DNA of 64,000 nucleotides from Tenacibaculum piscium. GTDB lineage: Bacteria > Bacteroidota > Bacteroidia > Flavobacteriales > Flavobacteriaceae. Both the position numbers and the translations under genes were made by a program. Each line of letters begins with the position of its first letter. The stretch's first letter is position 1. Below are positions 17,349 to 27,136 of this stretch, piece after piece. Below the pieces are notes generated by a model. The model worked only from the letters and a program-made list of their open reading frames with translations. It was not told where the DNA came from and did not search any database. The stretch spans positions 124,001-188,000 of the forward strand of contig NZ_JAJGWT010000003.1 of the NCBI RefSeq assembly GCF_021390715.1, read 5' to 3'.

Positions 17349-20300
17349 ATGAAAAAAGTCACAACACTGTTATTTATGATTACATTTTTCGCTACTACAC
17401 TAAACGCTCAAGAAAATTACGAAAATCTTTGGGAACAGGTACAGAAATTTGAAAAAGAAAATTTACCAAAATCAGCTTTAAAAGTCGTAGAAACTATTTA
17501 CGCTAAAGCGGATGTTGCTAAAAATTCGCCACAAATTATTAAAGCACTTTTTTATAAAAGTAAATTTTCGTTGACTTTAGAAAAAGATGCCCAATTAAAA
17601 ATTATCAATCAGTTTAAAATACATATTGATAAAAGCTCTTTTCCTACCAAAAATGTATTAGAAAACGTATTAGCAAATTTATATTGGCAATATTTCAATC
17701 AAAATAAATGGAAGTTTTATAACAGAACAAAAACAAGTGAAAAAGTTGATACCATCGATTTTAGAACTTGGGATTTAGATACACTTTTTGCCGAAATTCA
17801 TACACATTATCAAAAATCATTAGAAAATAAAAAAAACTTACAACAAACAGATATTCGTGAGTTTAAAGATATTTTATACATTGTTCAAGGTTCAAAAGAA
17901 TATCGCCCTAGCCTATTTGATTTTTTAGCACATAACGCTCTTCATTTTTATAAAACATCAGAAACAAATATTACAAAACCAAATTATCAGTTTAAAATTG
18001 ATAATTCGGAATTAATAGGAACTGCAAAAAAATTCACTAAAATAAAATTAGTTACAAAAGATGTAACATCGCTTCAATTTAATGCGTTAAAAATTTATCA
18101 AGAATTAACTAATTTTCATCTAAAAAACAAAAATTTAAAAGCCTTAGCCTCGGTAGATTTAGAGCGTTTAAATTTTGTAAATAATCATGCTATTTTTAAT
18201 GATAAACAAGATTTATTTTTACAAACATTAAAATCATCCGAAGAAAAACAGCAAAAAAATGCTATTTCAGGATTGTATAGTCATCAAATTGCAGAAGTTT
18301 ACAGACAACAAGCAAACAGTTATCGTCCTAATAAAAATGAAGATTTCCGTTTTAAAAATAAAGAAGCTTTAACTATTTGTGATGCTGTAATTGCGAAATT
18401 CCCGAAGAGTGTTGCTTCAGAAAAATGTAAGGCTTTGAAAGGACAAATAACAAACAAATCACTGTCACTTTTATCAGAAAAATTTAGTCCTATAAATACA
18501 GCTTCTCGATTATTAATTACCTATAATAATATTGATAAACTTTATTTTACCGCTTATAAAATTGACAAAAATAAAATAACGGAATTAAACAATCTTTACA
18601 AGGAAGAAGAGCGAATCAATTTTATTAAAAAACTAACCAAAGTAACTTCTTGGAATGATAAATTAAGAAATGAATTTGATTATAAATCGCACACTACAGA
18701 AATCATTATTCCGAAACTTACGCAAGATAATTATTTAATTGTAGCTCATGAAAATAGCGTTTTAAATACCGATACTTTATACGCTACCGCAAATATTCAA
18801 GTAAGTAATTTAGTATTAATTGAAAATACGGATAACAATATAACTACGTATCAAGTTGTAAATAGAAATACAGGAAAACCAATTGAAAATGCCCAATTAT
18901 TATTACAAAATAATGAACGTAGAGGCGAAAAAAAACTACATCAAAAATTAATTACAGATAAAAATGGTTTTGCAACTTATATAAGTAATGATAGATATTA
19001 TAATGTATCAATAACAGTTACATCGAAAAATGATGCTGCTATTTTTGGCGATTATTATTTATATAAACATGAAAAAAATACGGCAAAAAAGAACAAAGAG
19101 AGTATTACAATAAAACCATTTATTTTTACTGATAGAAGTATTTATCGACCAGGGCAAACGGTTTATTTTAAAACGATTTTAATTCAAAAGAAAGGAGAAA
19201 AAAACACCTCTTTTTCAGATTCATATATTGAAGTAATATTAAATGATGTAAACGGACAAAAAGTAAAAACCTTAGATTTAAAACTAAATGAATTTGGTTC
19301 GGCATCTGGTGAAATTATATTACCAAATACAGGTTTAACAGGTGAATATAATTTTTCTATTCGTAAAAGTTCAAAAGAAAAAAACAGTCTTATAAACGGT
19401 ATTCCTTTTTACTTTGAACGAGAAAATAATATCAACAATATTTTAGTTGAAGAATACAAACGTCCAAAATTTGAAACTGATTTTAAACCCGTTACTCAAA
19501 CTTTTAAAGTAAATGATATTATTACCGTAAACGGATTTGCAAAAGCTTTTTCTGGCGCAAATGTTACCAATGCCAAAGTGGTATATCGTGTACATAGAAA
19601 AGTGCAGTATCCGAGTTGGTGGTATTGGCGTGGTGCTAATTCATCTGTAGAAGCTCAAGAAATTACACACGGAGAAAGCATTACAGATGCATCAGGTAAT
19701 TTTTCAATTCAATTTAAAGCAATTCCTGATAAAAGTGTTTCTAAAGAAAGTTTACCTGTTTTTAACTACGAAATTACCGCAGATATTACCGATGTAAACG
19801 GCGAAACACGAAGTACAACCACTATTGTAAATGTTGGATATCATGCTTTATTGGCTTCGTTACAAATTAATTCGACCATAAATAAGGAAGGTAATAAAGA
19901 CGATAAACAGCAGGAAATAAACATTACAACCAACAATTTAAACGGACAATTTATACCTAACAAAGGAACTGTAAAAATTTACAAGCTTCAAGCACCTAAA
20001 AATCCGTTGCGTAAAAGACCTTGGAATACACCTGATTATCAAGATATTTCTGAAAATGAATTCAATAAATTATTTCCGCATGATGCTTATGCTAAAGAAG
20101 AAATAAATCAAACTACTTGGAAAAAAGGAAACCTTGTTTTTGAAGAATCTTTTGATACGCAAAAATCAACAGCACTTATTTTAAATAGTCTTAAAAATTG
20201 GACTTCAGGAGCATATATCGCTGTTTTAAATACTACAGATAAATTTAATCAAAAAGTAACCGATAAAGCACATTTTAATATTACGAGTACATCCGAAGAA

Positions 20301-23300
20301 AAAGTAGCTGATAATCAATTATTTTTTATCAAAACAGATAAAAAAATGTATAATATTGATGAAACTGTTTGTGTACAAATTGGCTCAGCATCAAAAGATA
20401 TGACCGTAATTATTGAAGTTGAAAAAGATTATAAAACGATTGACACTAAATTTATTCACCTAAATAATGAGATAAAAAACATTGAAATACCTGTTCATAA
20501 AGAGGATGTTAAAGGTTTTGCTATCAAATATTATTTTGTAAATTATAATTCTTTTGATACTGGATTGTTAAATATTTCAGTAGAAAATGAACAAGAAAAT
20601 ATCCGTATTGAAACAAATACTTTTAGAGATAAATTACAACCTGGAACTACCGAAAAATGGAGTTTCACTATTAAAAATGATAAGAAAAATAAAGTAACGG
20701 CGGAAGTTTTAGCAAGTATGTACGATGCTTCTTTAGATGAATTTAAATCTCATAATTGGCAATTTAACCCAATTACAAAAGCTACTTATTATTCTCGTGG
20801 AAATTCAGCAAGTGCTTATCATAGTTTTGGAAATGAACATTTTCGAGTTTTTAATAGACAGTATTCAAATAGTTATTCGAATCAACAATATGATCAATTA
20901 AAATGGTTTGGATTCCGATTTGGTGAAAATTATCGTCGTAGAACAATGATGAGCAAAAGTAGTAGCCGAGGAATGAACATGAATATTTCTAAAATTGAAG
21001 TTGTTGAAGAAGAATATGAAGAGGTTGAAGAAACTGTTATTGAATCAACAGAAACAGATGAAAGTGAACTAACAGAAGTTGAAGATAGTTCTTTTTCTAA
21101 AAACAACTCTGATGTAAATGACAAACCAAAAAACACCTCTTTAAAAGGCATTAAAATCCGTAAAAACTTACAAGAAACAGCGTTCTTTTATCCGCATTTA
21201 ACTACGGATAAAAAAGGAAATATCACCTTTAGCTTTACAACTCCTGAGGCGTTAACTAAATGGAAATTGCAATTATTAGCACATACAAAAGAAGCTTTAT
21301 CGGCGACTAAAACACTTACAACCGTAACTCAAAAAGAGTTGATGATTACACCAAATGCACCACGATTTTTAAGAGAAGGTGATAACATAACTTTGAGTGC
21401 TAAAATTTCGAATTTATCCGAAGAAAAACTAGCAGGAATTTCTCAATTAATTTTAACTGATGCCATTACAGGAAAAGAAATTCAGTTATTAGATAACTCA
21501 ACTAAAAATCAAAATTTTAGTGTAAATTCAAAAGGAAACACCAGTGTTTCTTGGAACTTAACTATTCCTGATAATATTCAAGCTGTTCAATATAAAATTG
21601 TAGCAAAAGCTGGCAATTTTTCTGATGGTGAACAAAATGTGCTTCCTGTTTTATCGAACAGAATGTTGGTTACCGAAACCTTACCGATGTGGGTACGTTC
21701 GAATCAAACAAAAACTTTTACGCTTGATAAATTGAAAAACAATACTTCTACGAGTTTAAAACATCATAAATTAACGTTAGAAATAACCTCAAATCCTGCG
21801 TGGTATGCAGTGCAAGCTTTGCCGTATTTAATGGAATATCCGTATGAATGTAGCGAGCAAACTTTTGCACGTTATTATGCAAATACCTTGGCAAGTTTTA
21901 TAGCAAATTCAAATCCGAAGATTCAAGAAGTTTTTAAGCAATGGAAATCAAGCGATGCGTTGTTATCAAATCTTGAAAAAAATCAAGAGTTAAAATCGTT
22001 GATAATTCAAGAAACGCCTTGGCTTCGTGATGCGCAATCAGAAACCGAACAAAAGAAACGTATTGCTTTATTATTCGATTTGAATAAAATGAAAAATGAG
22101 CAAGAAAATGCTATCAATAAGCTTCAAAATATGCAAATGAGTAACGGAGGTTTTCCTTGGTTTAAAGGTGGAAATTATCCAAATACTTATATTACTCAAC
22201 ATATTGCAAGCGGATTTGGACACTTAAAAAAATTAGGTGTATCTAATTTTGATACTAAAACAACACAAGTTTTAGAAAAAGCAGTTCGTTTTTTAGATGC
22301 TGAAATAGCAATTCAATACGATAATTTACTAAAAGAAGCGGCAAGAATAAAAGCCAAAAAAGGACAAAGTGCATCTGAAGAATATCTAAAGAAAAATCAT
22401 TTAAGTTATGCGACTATTCAATATTTATATATGCGTAGTTTTTATCCTGAAATAAATGTTACTTCTAAAACCAAAACAGCAATTTCGTATTATAAAAAGC
22501 AATCTGCTACTTTTTGGAAAACATACAATTTATACGCACAAGGGCAAATATCTTTAATTCAATTTAGAAATGATAACAAAACTCTTGCTTCTAAAATTTT
22601 AAAATCATTAAAAGAAAATAGTATTACTTCGGATGAATTAGGAATGTATTGGAAAAGTAATGTTGCAGGATATTACAGTTATCAAGCACCAATTGAAACG
22701 CAATCTTTATTAATTGAAGCTTTTTCTGAAATTGAAAATGACACAAAAACTATTGATAACTTAAAAATATGGTTGCTTAAAAACAAGCAAACAAATCGTT
22801 GGAAAACAACAAAAGCAACTACCGAAGCCGTTTACGCCTTACTTTTACAAGGAAGCGACTGGCTTTCAATTACCGATATGGTGGATGTAAAAATTGGAAA
22901 TAATAAAATTGAAGTATCGAAACTAGAAAATGTAAAAGTAGAAGCTGGTACAGGTTATTTTAAAACATCGTGGAATGGTAACGAAATTACACCAAATATG
23001 AGCGAAGTTACTATTTCTAAAAAAGGAAAAGGTATTGCTTGGGGTGGTTTGTATTGGCAATATTTTGAAGATTTAGACAAAATTACATCGGCAGAAACTC
23101 CGTTGAAATTACGTAAAAACCTATTTAAAAAAATAACTTCGGATACTGGTAAAGAACTTATCAAAATTACAGACAAAACAACCTTAAAAGTTGGCGATTT
23201 AATTACCGTAAGAATCGAATTGCGATGCGATAGAGCGATGGAATTTGTACATATGAAAGATATGAGAGCTTCAGGAGTTGAACCTATAAATGTACTTTCG

Positions 23301-23519
23301 CAATATAAATTACAAGACAATTTATATTATTATGAAGCTACAAAAGACGCTGCAACAAATTTCTTTTTCGACCGTTTACCAAAAGGTGTTTTTGTGTTCG
23401 AATATGATGTTCGTGTAAATAATGCTGGTAATTTTAGCAACGGAATTACAACTATACAAAATATGTATGCACCAGAATTTAGTAGTCATTCAAAAGGAGA
23501 AAGATTGGTTATAAAATAG
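17349..23519 (+). CDS. Bacterial alpha-2-macroglobulin family protein
   Basis: A very large exported protein (2056 aa). The signal peptide is a standard type I (hydrophobic core residues 4-17, likely cleavage after LNAQ), so it has no lipobox. The MG2-like region includes FIFTDRSIYRPGQTVYFKT (about 593-611). Near the middle is an acidic linker from about residue 1217, followed by the alpha-2-macroglobulin region FYPHLTTDKKGNITFSFTTP. The thioester motif C1501-S-E-Q1504 is intact, followed by the toroid domain with PWFKGG. The family traps or covalently captures proteases attacking the envelope. In many bacteria it is paired with PBP1c, which is not adjacent here. It is about 400-500 residues longer than the E. 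coli homologues I remember. Expected location is the periplasm. Confidence 0.9.
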   Translation: MKKVTTLLFMITFFATTLNAQENYENLWEQVQKFEKENLPKSALKVVETIYAKADVAKNSPQIIKALFYKSKFSLTLEKDAQLKIINQFKIHIDKSSFPTKNVLENVLANLYWQYFNQNKWKFYNRTKTSEKVDTIDFRTWDLDTLFAEIHTHYQKSLENKKNLQQTDIREFKDILYIVQGSKEYRPSLFDFLAHNALHFYKTSETNITKPNYQFKIDNSELIGTAKKFTKIKLVTKDVTSLQFNALKIYQELTNFHLKNKNLKALASVDLERLNFVNNHAIFNDKQDLFLQTLKSSEEKQQKNAISGLYSHQIAEVYRQQANSYRPNKNEDFRFKNKEALTICDAVIAKFPKSVASEKCKALKGQITNKSLSLLSEKFSPINTASRLLITYNNIDKLYFTAYKIDKNKITELNNLYKEEERINFIKKLTKVTSWNDKLRNEFDYKSHTTEIIIPKLTQDNYLIVAHENSVLNTDTLYATANIQVSNLVLIENTDNNITTYQVVNRNTGKPIENAQLLLQNNERRGEKKLHQKLITDKNGFATYISNDRYYNVSITVTSKNDAAIFGDYYLYKHEKNTAKKNKESITIKPFIFTDRSIYRPGQTVYFKTILIQKKGEKNTSFSDSYIEVILNDVNGQKVKTLDLKLNEFGSASGEIILPNTGLTGEYNFSIRKSSKEKNSLINGIPFYFERENNINNILVEEYKRPKFETDFKPVTQTFKVNDIITVNGFAKAFSGANVTNAKVVYRVHRKVQYPSWWYWRGANSSVEAQEITHGESITDASGNFSIQFKAIPDKSVSKESLPVFNYEITADITDVNGETRSTTTIVNVGYHALLASLQINSTINKEGNKDDKQQEINITTNNLNGQFIPNKGTVKIYKLQAPKNPLRKRPWNTPDYQDISENEFNKLFPHDAYAKEEINQTTWKKGNLVFEESFDTQKSTALILNSLKNWTSGAYIAVLNTTDKFNQKVTDKAHFNITSTSEEKVADNQLFFIKTDKKMYNIDETVCVQIGSASKDMTVIIEVEKDYKTIDTKFIHLNNEIKNIEIPVHKEDVKGFAIKYYFVNYNSFDTGLLNISVENEQENIRIETNTFRDKLQPGTTEKWSFTIKNDKKNKVTAEVLASMYDASLDEFKSHNWQFNPITKATYYSRGNSASAYHSFGNEHFRVFNRQYSNSYSNQQYDQLKWFGFRFGENYRRRTMMSKSSSRGMNMNISKIEVVEEEYEEVEETVIESTETDESELTEVEDSSFSKNNSDVNDKPKNTSLKGIKIRKNLQETAFFYPHLTTDKKGNITFSFTTPEALTKWKLQLLAHTKEALSATKTLTTVTQKELMITPNAPRFLREGDNITLSAKISNLSEEKLAGISQLILTDAITGKEIQLLDNSTKNQNFSVNSKGNTSVSWNLTIPDNIQAVQYKIVAKAGNFSDGEQNVLPVLSNRMLVTETLPMWVRSNQTKTFTLDKLKNNTSTSLKHHKLTLEITSNPAWYAVQALPYLMEYPYECSEQTFARYYANTLASFIANSNPKIQEVFKQWKSSDALLSNLEKNQELKSLIIQETPWLRDAQSETEQKKRIALLFDLNKMKNEQENAINKLQNMQMSNGGFPWFKGGNYPNTYITQHIASGFGHLKKLGVSNFDTKTTQVLEKAVRFLDAEIAIQYDNLLKEAARIKAKKGQSASEEYLKKNHLSYATIQYLYMRSFYPEINVTSKTKTAISYYKKQSATFWKTYNLYAQGQISLIQFRNDNKTLASKILKSLKENSITSDELGMYWKSNVAGYYSYQAPIETQSLLIEAFSEIENDTKTIDNLKIWLLKNKQTNRWKTTKATTEAVYALLLQGSDWLSITDMVDVKIGNNKIEVSKLENVKVEAGTGYFKTSWNGNEITPNMSEVTISKKGKGIAWGGLYWQYFEDLDKITSAETPLKLRKNLFKKITSDTGKELIKITDKTTLKVGDLITVRIELRCDRAMEFVHMKDMRASGVEPINVLSQYKLQDNLYYYEATKDAATNFFFDRLPKGVFVFEYDVRVNNAGNFSNGITTIQNMYAPEFSSHSKGERLVIK

Positions 23520-23603
23520 TTTTTCAAACAAAATAAGCGCTTAAATTCGCTTTTAAAACATCCTATATTAACGTATCTTGTACCCTTATAAAAGGCAATA
23601 ATT

Positions 23604-25541
23604 ATGCAACAGAATCAACACACAAACATAGCAAACTATATCAACGAAGTTTTAAAAAACATGCCCGAAGATTGGCTGAAATTAACAACACATCGATTAG
23701 ATATTTATAATGAAAAATTAGCGAAAACACAATTTTTAGAACAGTTTCAAAACTTATACATCAATAATAATTCAGACAATAAAGCACTATATCAACTGCC
23801 GACAGCTTACGATTATATTCGTTTAGGACATCCGCTTTCTTGTATTTTAGAATGGAGTATCGCTACAGAAAAACAATTAAAATCAGAAAATATAATTAGT
23901 TTTTCGTCTAAAACAATGCCTGTTTTAGCTATCCTAAGAAAAAATTTACTCGAAAATAAAAATACCAAAATTTTTTATATCGAAAAGTTACCAAGTAATT
24001 TTGATGCTGAAATATTAAAAAATACCTACGGATATCAATTTGAATTACAAAAAATAAGTCAAAAAGAACTTGCTGATTTCTCTAATATTTATAAACCTGA
24101 AACCTTTGAAGGTAGCACTATTTTAATCGCTGAAAAAGAAAATATTTGTGATTTTCAACTACTGCCAACTATTGATTTTTGTGTCAATACAAACAACAAA
24201 TTAGGAAGTATTATCATTATAAATAATAAAATTGAAAATGATAAAATTGATACCAAAATAAAAGAAAATAATCAAGAAGAAATCAATAAGTATATTGCTG
24301 CTATTCAACACGTAAGACGAAGAGAGTCAATCGCAATGACTCCTGAAAACTCGCTTATCGCATTGCAAAAATTTACAGCAAAAGAAAATAATCAAGAAAT
24401 AAAAAAAGACGTAAAAAAAGACATAAAAGAAGCAAAAAAAATAGTTTTAGAAACCATTTCAAAAATTACAACATCAAGCACAAAACCCTTAGTTGCCTCT
24501 AGCGGATTATCAATGCAATACGCCATTATGATGGGACTTATTGATGATGCACAACAAAATCATCCATCAAAAAAGATTAAATTTATTGTGCCTCCAAATT
24601 GTTATGGCGGTACCAACGACCAAGCCAGACGTGTCGCAGATTCTATTGAAAATGTCGCTGTTGTCGATTTATTAGTCGATGGTGATAATGAAATGGTACA
24701 AAGTTTAGACCGTATTTTAGCCGAAATCGCTGAACAAGATGCAATTCCGTATATCATTGCCGAAATTCCTACAAACCCAAGAGTTGAAGTACCAAATCTT
24801 CAAGATTTAAACAAGGTTTTAAGTACAAAACGTAGCACAAAAACAGGCGAAATGGCAATTGCTCCTGTTTTTATTTTAGATCAAACTTTTTGCCCAAACG
24901 TACACTTTTTAGGCGAAAATGATATTCTTTCAAACGTTAACGTAATTTCGTATGTAAGTGGTTCTAAATTTCCTAGTGGAGGAAAATGTACCGCTGGATA
25001 TTGTGTCGGAAATGCAAAAACGCACGCGTTAATCGAAAAAATTGACACACATTTAACCATTTCTGATAACCAAGCAACGGATTATCAATATGAAATATTA
25101 GCAAAACAATTGCCTTCGATGAATCAACGAATCGAAGATGCTTATAAAAATACCCGTGAATTTGTTACCTTTATCAGTGAAAAATTACCAACAGCTAACA
25201 TAAATTTTGTTTCTGAAGAATTAGCTTCTCAAAGTTTTATGCCCTCTGTTTTTTCTTTAGATTTACCAACAAAAGGAAATACGCATCAAGAAAAAGAAAG
25301 CTATAAAAGAGCCTTAAATTTAAAATTAATCAATTTAATGATTACTAAAATTCCGCAAGAAAGTAAATTTTGCGTAAGTTATGGGCAATTAAATGGCTGT
25401 TATTGGACAATTCCCGCAACATCAACCCAAGGAACAACCAAAGAAGGCGACAAGGATTATATTGTACGAGTTTCACTTTCTCCTACTATGGATGTAGAAT
25501 TGCACAAAAAAGTGTTTTCAGAATTTGTTGAAATGCTATAA
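23604..25541 (+). CDS. PLP-dependent Cys/Met-metabolism-like enzyme with N-terminal extension
   Basis: A 645-residue protein. The C-terminal two-thirds is a fold type I PLP enzyme of the Cys/Met metabolism group: the cofactor Lys is K455 in SGSKFPSGG, and PPNCYGGTNDQA and EIPTNPRVEVPN match the cofactor and substrate loops of cystathionine gamma-synthase-like enzymes. The N-terminal 260 residues are not present in classic members (about 400 aa); they look like a degenerate extra domain, joined by a highly charged KDVKKDIKEAKK linker. The reaction could be gamma-lyase, gamma-synthase or sulfhydrylase type; I cannot decide. It follows the macroglobulin gene by 84 bp on the same strand. A long-loop terminator follows. 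Confidence 0.7.
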   Translation: MQQNQHTNIANYINEVLKNMPEDWLKLTTHRLDIYNEKLAKTQFLEQFQNLYINNNSDNKALYQLPTAYDYIRLGHPLSCILEWSIATEKQLKSENIISFSSKTMPVLAILRKNLLENKNTKIFYIEKLPSNFDAEILKNTYGYQFELQKISQKELADFSNIYKPETFEGSTILIAEKENICDFQLLPTIDFCVNTNNKLGSIIIINNKIENDKIDTKIKENNQEEINKYIAAIQHVRRRESIAMTPENSLIALQKFTAKENNQEIKKDVKKDIKEAKKIVLETISKITTSSTKPLVASSGLSMQYAIMMGLIDDAQQNHPSKKIKFIVPPNCYGGTNDQARRVADSIENVAVVDLLVDGDNEMVQSLDRILAEIAEQDAIPYIIAEIPTNPRVEVPNLQDLNKVLSTKRSTKTGEMAIAPVFILDQTFCPNVHFLGENDILSNVNVISYVSGSKFPSGGKCTAGYCVGNAKTHALIEKIDTHLTISDNQATDYQYEILAKQLPSMNQRIEDAYKNTREFVTFISEKLPTANINFVSEELASQSFMPSVFSLDLPTKGNTHQEKESYKRALNLKLINLMITKIPQESKFCVSYGQLNGCYWTIPATSTQGTTKEGDKDYIVRVSLSPTMDVELHKKVFSEFVEML

Positions 25542-25574
25542 AAATTAATTCTCTATTTTTTGATTATTAAATAG

Positions 25575-25643
25575 AAAACCTTGCATCAAATTTTATATCA
25601 AAAATAAGTTGAAAAATATAAAATAATGATGCAAGGTTTTTTT
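25575..25643. terminator. Long-loop terminator hairpin between convergent genes
   Basis: AAAACCTTGCATCA (25575-25588) and TGATGCAAGGTTTT (25627-25640) are perfect 14-bp complements separated by a 38-nt AT-rich loop, followed by TTT on the plus strand. It lies between the PLP enzyme and the DUF1338 gene and could end both. Confidence 0.6.
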
Positions 25644-25677
25644 ATGCTCTTAAAAAATTGTTATTTGTAAATAAATA

Positions 25678-26493
25678 TTACAATTTCATATCGGTACTTT
25701 CGAAAATTTTATCAGCTGAACCTGCTATAAAACCAGAATATAATTTGCCATTTTCCATCGCATGACGGAACGCAAATTCATAATAACAAGACGTAATTTC
25801 TTTAGTAACTTCGGTTTTATTTTGTTTAAAAACTACAGGAATTCTATCCGCCAAAATACTTGATTGCTCTAAAAATACCGCTGGAGTTCCTTTAATTTCG
25901 CCACCAGAAGTGTTCATTTTAAAGCCATTATCTTTTAAAAACTCGTTCACTTCTTGTAACGATTTAAAAGTAGCTAATTTATTTACATCTACCGTAAAAT
26001 GATTTGAGCAAAATCCGTTTACATATAACCATGCCGCATATTCTGTTTCTGCTTGTAATTTTTCGTAAACCTCCAAAGAAGGCTGCTCCCACAAACGACC
26101 TTTAAAAACTAATTCGGCAGGGTTTAAATCTTCTTCAGATAATCCATCGATTAAACGTTTAACCGTTGCTTGTAATTCCGAAGAAAACTCTTTTGTTTTT
26201 AATTGACTAATAAATACACGTGGCGCATTTTTATCTGTTGCATGCTCGTAATGTTTTGCATATAATTTTTTAGCTTCAAAAATATAATCACCACATTCTT
26301 GGTAACCAGCTTCTAAAAATGGCGTTGCTAATACTTCAATATTAACACGTTCATCATCAAAAGTTCGAATAGCGATATGATCATTATATACCGTATTTCC
26401 TTTTTCTGTTAATAAATTTTTAATTTTTTGTGCAGAAGGAGTACGTTCTGTATACTCTTTCCATAATTTGTCGAATATTTGTGCTGTTGTCAT
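25678..26493 (-). CDS. DUF1338 protein, HglS-like 2-oxoadipate dioxygenase/decarboxylase
   Basis: A 271-residue member of DUF1338. Members studied in Pseudomonas putida (HglS) and E. coli (YdcJ) are vicinal-oxygen-chelate-fold, Fe(II)-dependent enzymes that convert 2-oxoadipate to D-2-hydroxyglutarate in lysine catabolism. Likely metal ligands are His in NDHIAIRTF, His in CSNHFTVDV and Glu in CYYEFAFRH; I assign these from motif positions and not from an alignment. It is divergent from an Lrp-family regulator and from a YdiJ-like dehydrogenase that could take the D-2-hydroxyglutarate on to 2-oxoglutarate. The function is a strong inference from this context. Confidence 0.82.
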   Translation of the reverse strand: MTTAQIFDKLWKEYTERTPSAQKIKNLLTEKGNTVYNDHIAIRTFDDERVNIEVLATPFLEAGYQECGDYIFEAKKLYAKHYEHATDKNAPRVFISQLKTKEFSSELQATVKRLIDGLSEEDLNPAELVFKGRLWEQPSLEVYEKLQAETEYAAWLYVNGFCSNHFTVDVNKLATFKSLQEVNEFLKDNGFKMNTSGGEIKGTPAVFLEQSSILADRIPVVFKQNKTEVTKEITSCYYEFAFRHAMENGKLYSGFIAGSADKIFESTDMKL

Positions 26494-26659
26494 AATTATG
26501 TAATTTTTACTTCAAAAATAAATCATATTACTTAAAAAGAAGAATTAAAATAGTTAATTTTACCACTTATTATATACTTTTATATTGAATTACACGATTA
26601 TTAAAATAAAAATAATCAAAATAACATTACCTTAACTAAAATCATCTAAAAAATAGAAA

Positions 26660-27118
26660 ATGAATAATCAATTTGATTATATTGATACACAAATACTTTT
26701 AAAACTACGTTCCGATGCTCGAAAAGCATATTCGCAAATAGCCGAAGAATTAAAAGTTTCTAATTCATTAATTCATCAACGGATAAAAAAACTAACTTCG
26801 GAAGGCGTTATAAAAAATGCTGAATTTGTTTTAGATGAAAAAATGTTAGGTTACAAAACAAAATCATACACAGGTATCCGTTTACGAGAAGCTCGTTTTG
26901 CAAAAGACGTTATGAAAGAATTAGAAAAAATTCCCGAAATTACCGAATGTAACTTTGTTTCAGGAAATTACGCTATTTTTATTTTAATTTATGCAAGAGA
27001 TAATGAACATTTACAAAAGGTTTTATACGATAATGTACATTTAATAAATGGTGTAGCAGGTACTGATACTTTTATTTGTTTTGATACTTGTTTTAAAAGA
27101 AATATTCCAATTGAATAA
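26660..27118 (+). CDS. Lrp/AsnC-family transcriptional regulator
   Basis: A 152-residue protein with the full Lrp architecture: an N-terminal winged helix-turn-helix (about residues 5-60, with SQIAEELKVSNSLIHQRIKKL) and a C-terminal RAM/ligand domain of beta-alpha-beta type, including NFVSGNYAIFILIYA. Members bind amino acids and form octamers on DNA. It is divergent from the DUF1338 gene (167 bp apart) and 19 bp upstream of the FAD/Fe-S dehydrogenase, so control of lysine or 2-hydroxyglutarate catabolism is likely but not shown. Confidence 0.92.
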   Translation: MNNQFDYIDTQILLKLRSDARKAYSQIAEELKVSNSLIHQRIKKLTSEGVIKNAEFVLDEKMLGYKTKSYTGIRLREARFAKDVMKELEKIPEITECNFVSGNYAIFILIYARDNEHLQKVLYDNVHLINGVAGTDTFICFDTCFKRNIPIE

Positions 27119-27136
27119 AATTGAATACTTGAAAAG

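Noticed and set aside
22955..23320. Minus-strand frame of 121 codons inside the macroglobulin gene
   Set aside because: Shadow frame with no domain and a stronger gene on the opposite strand.
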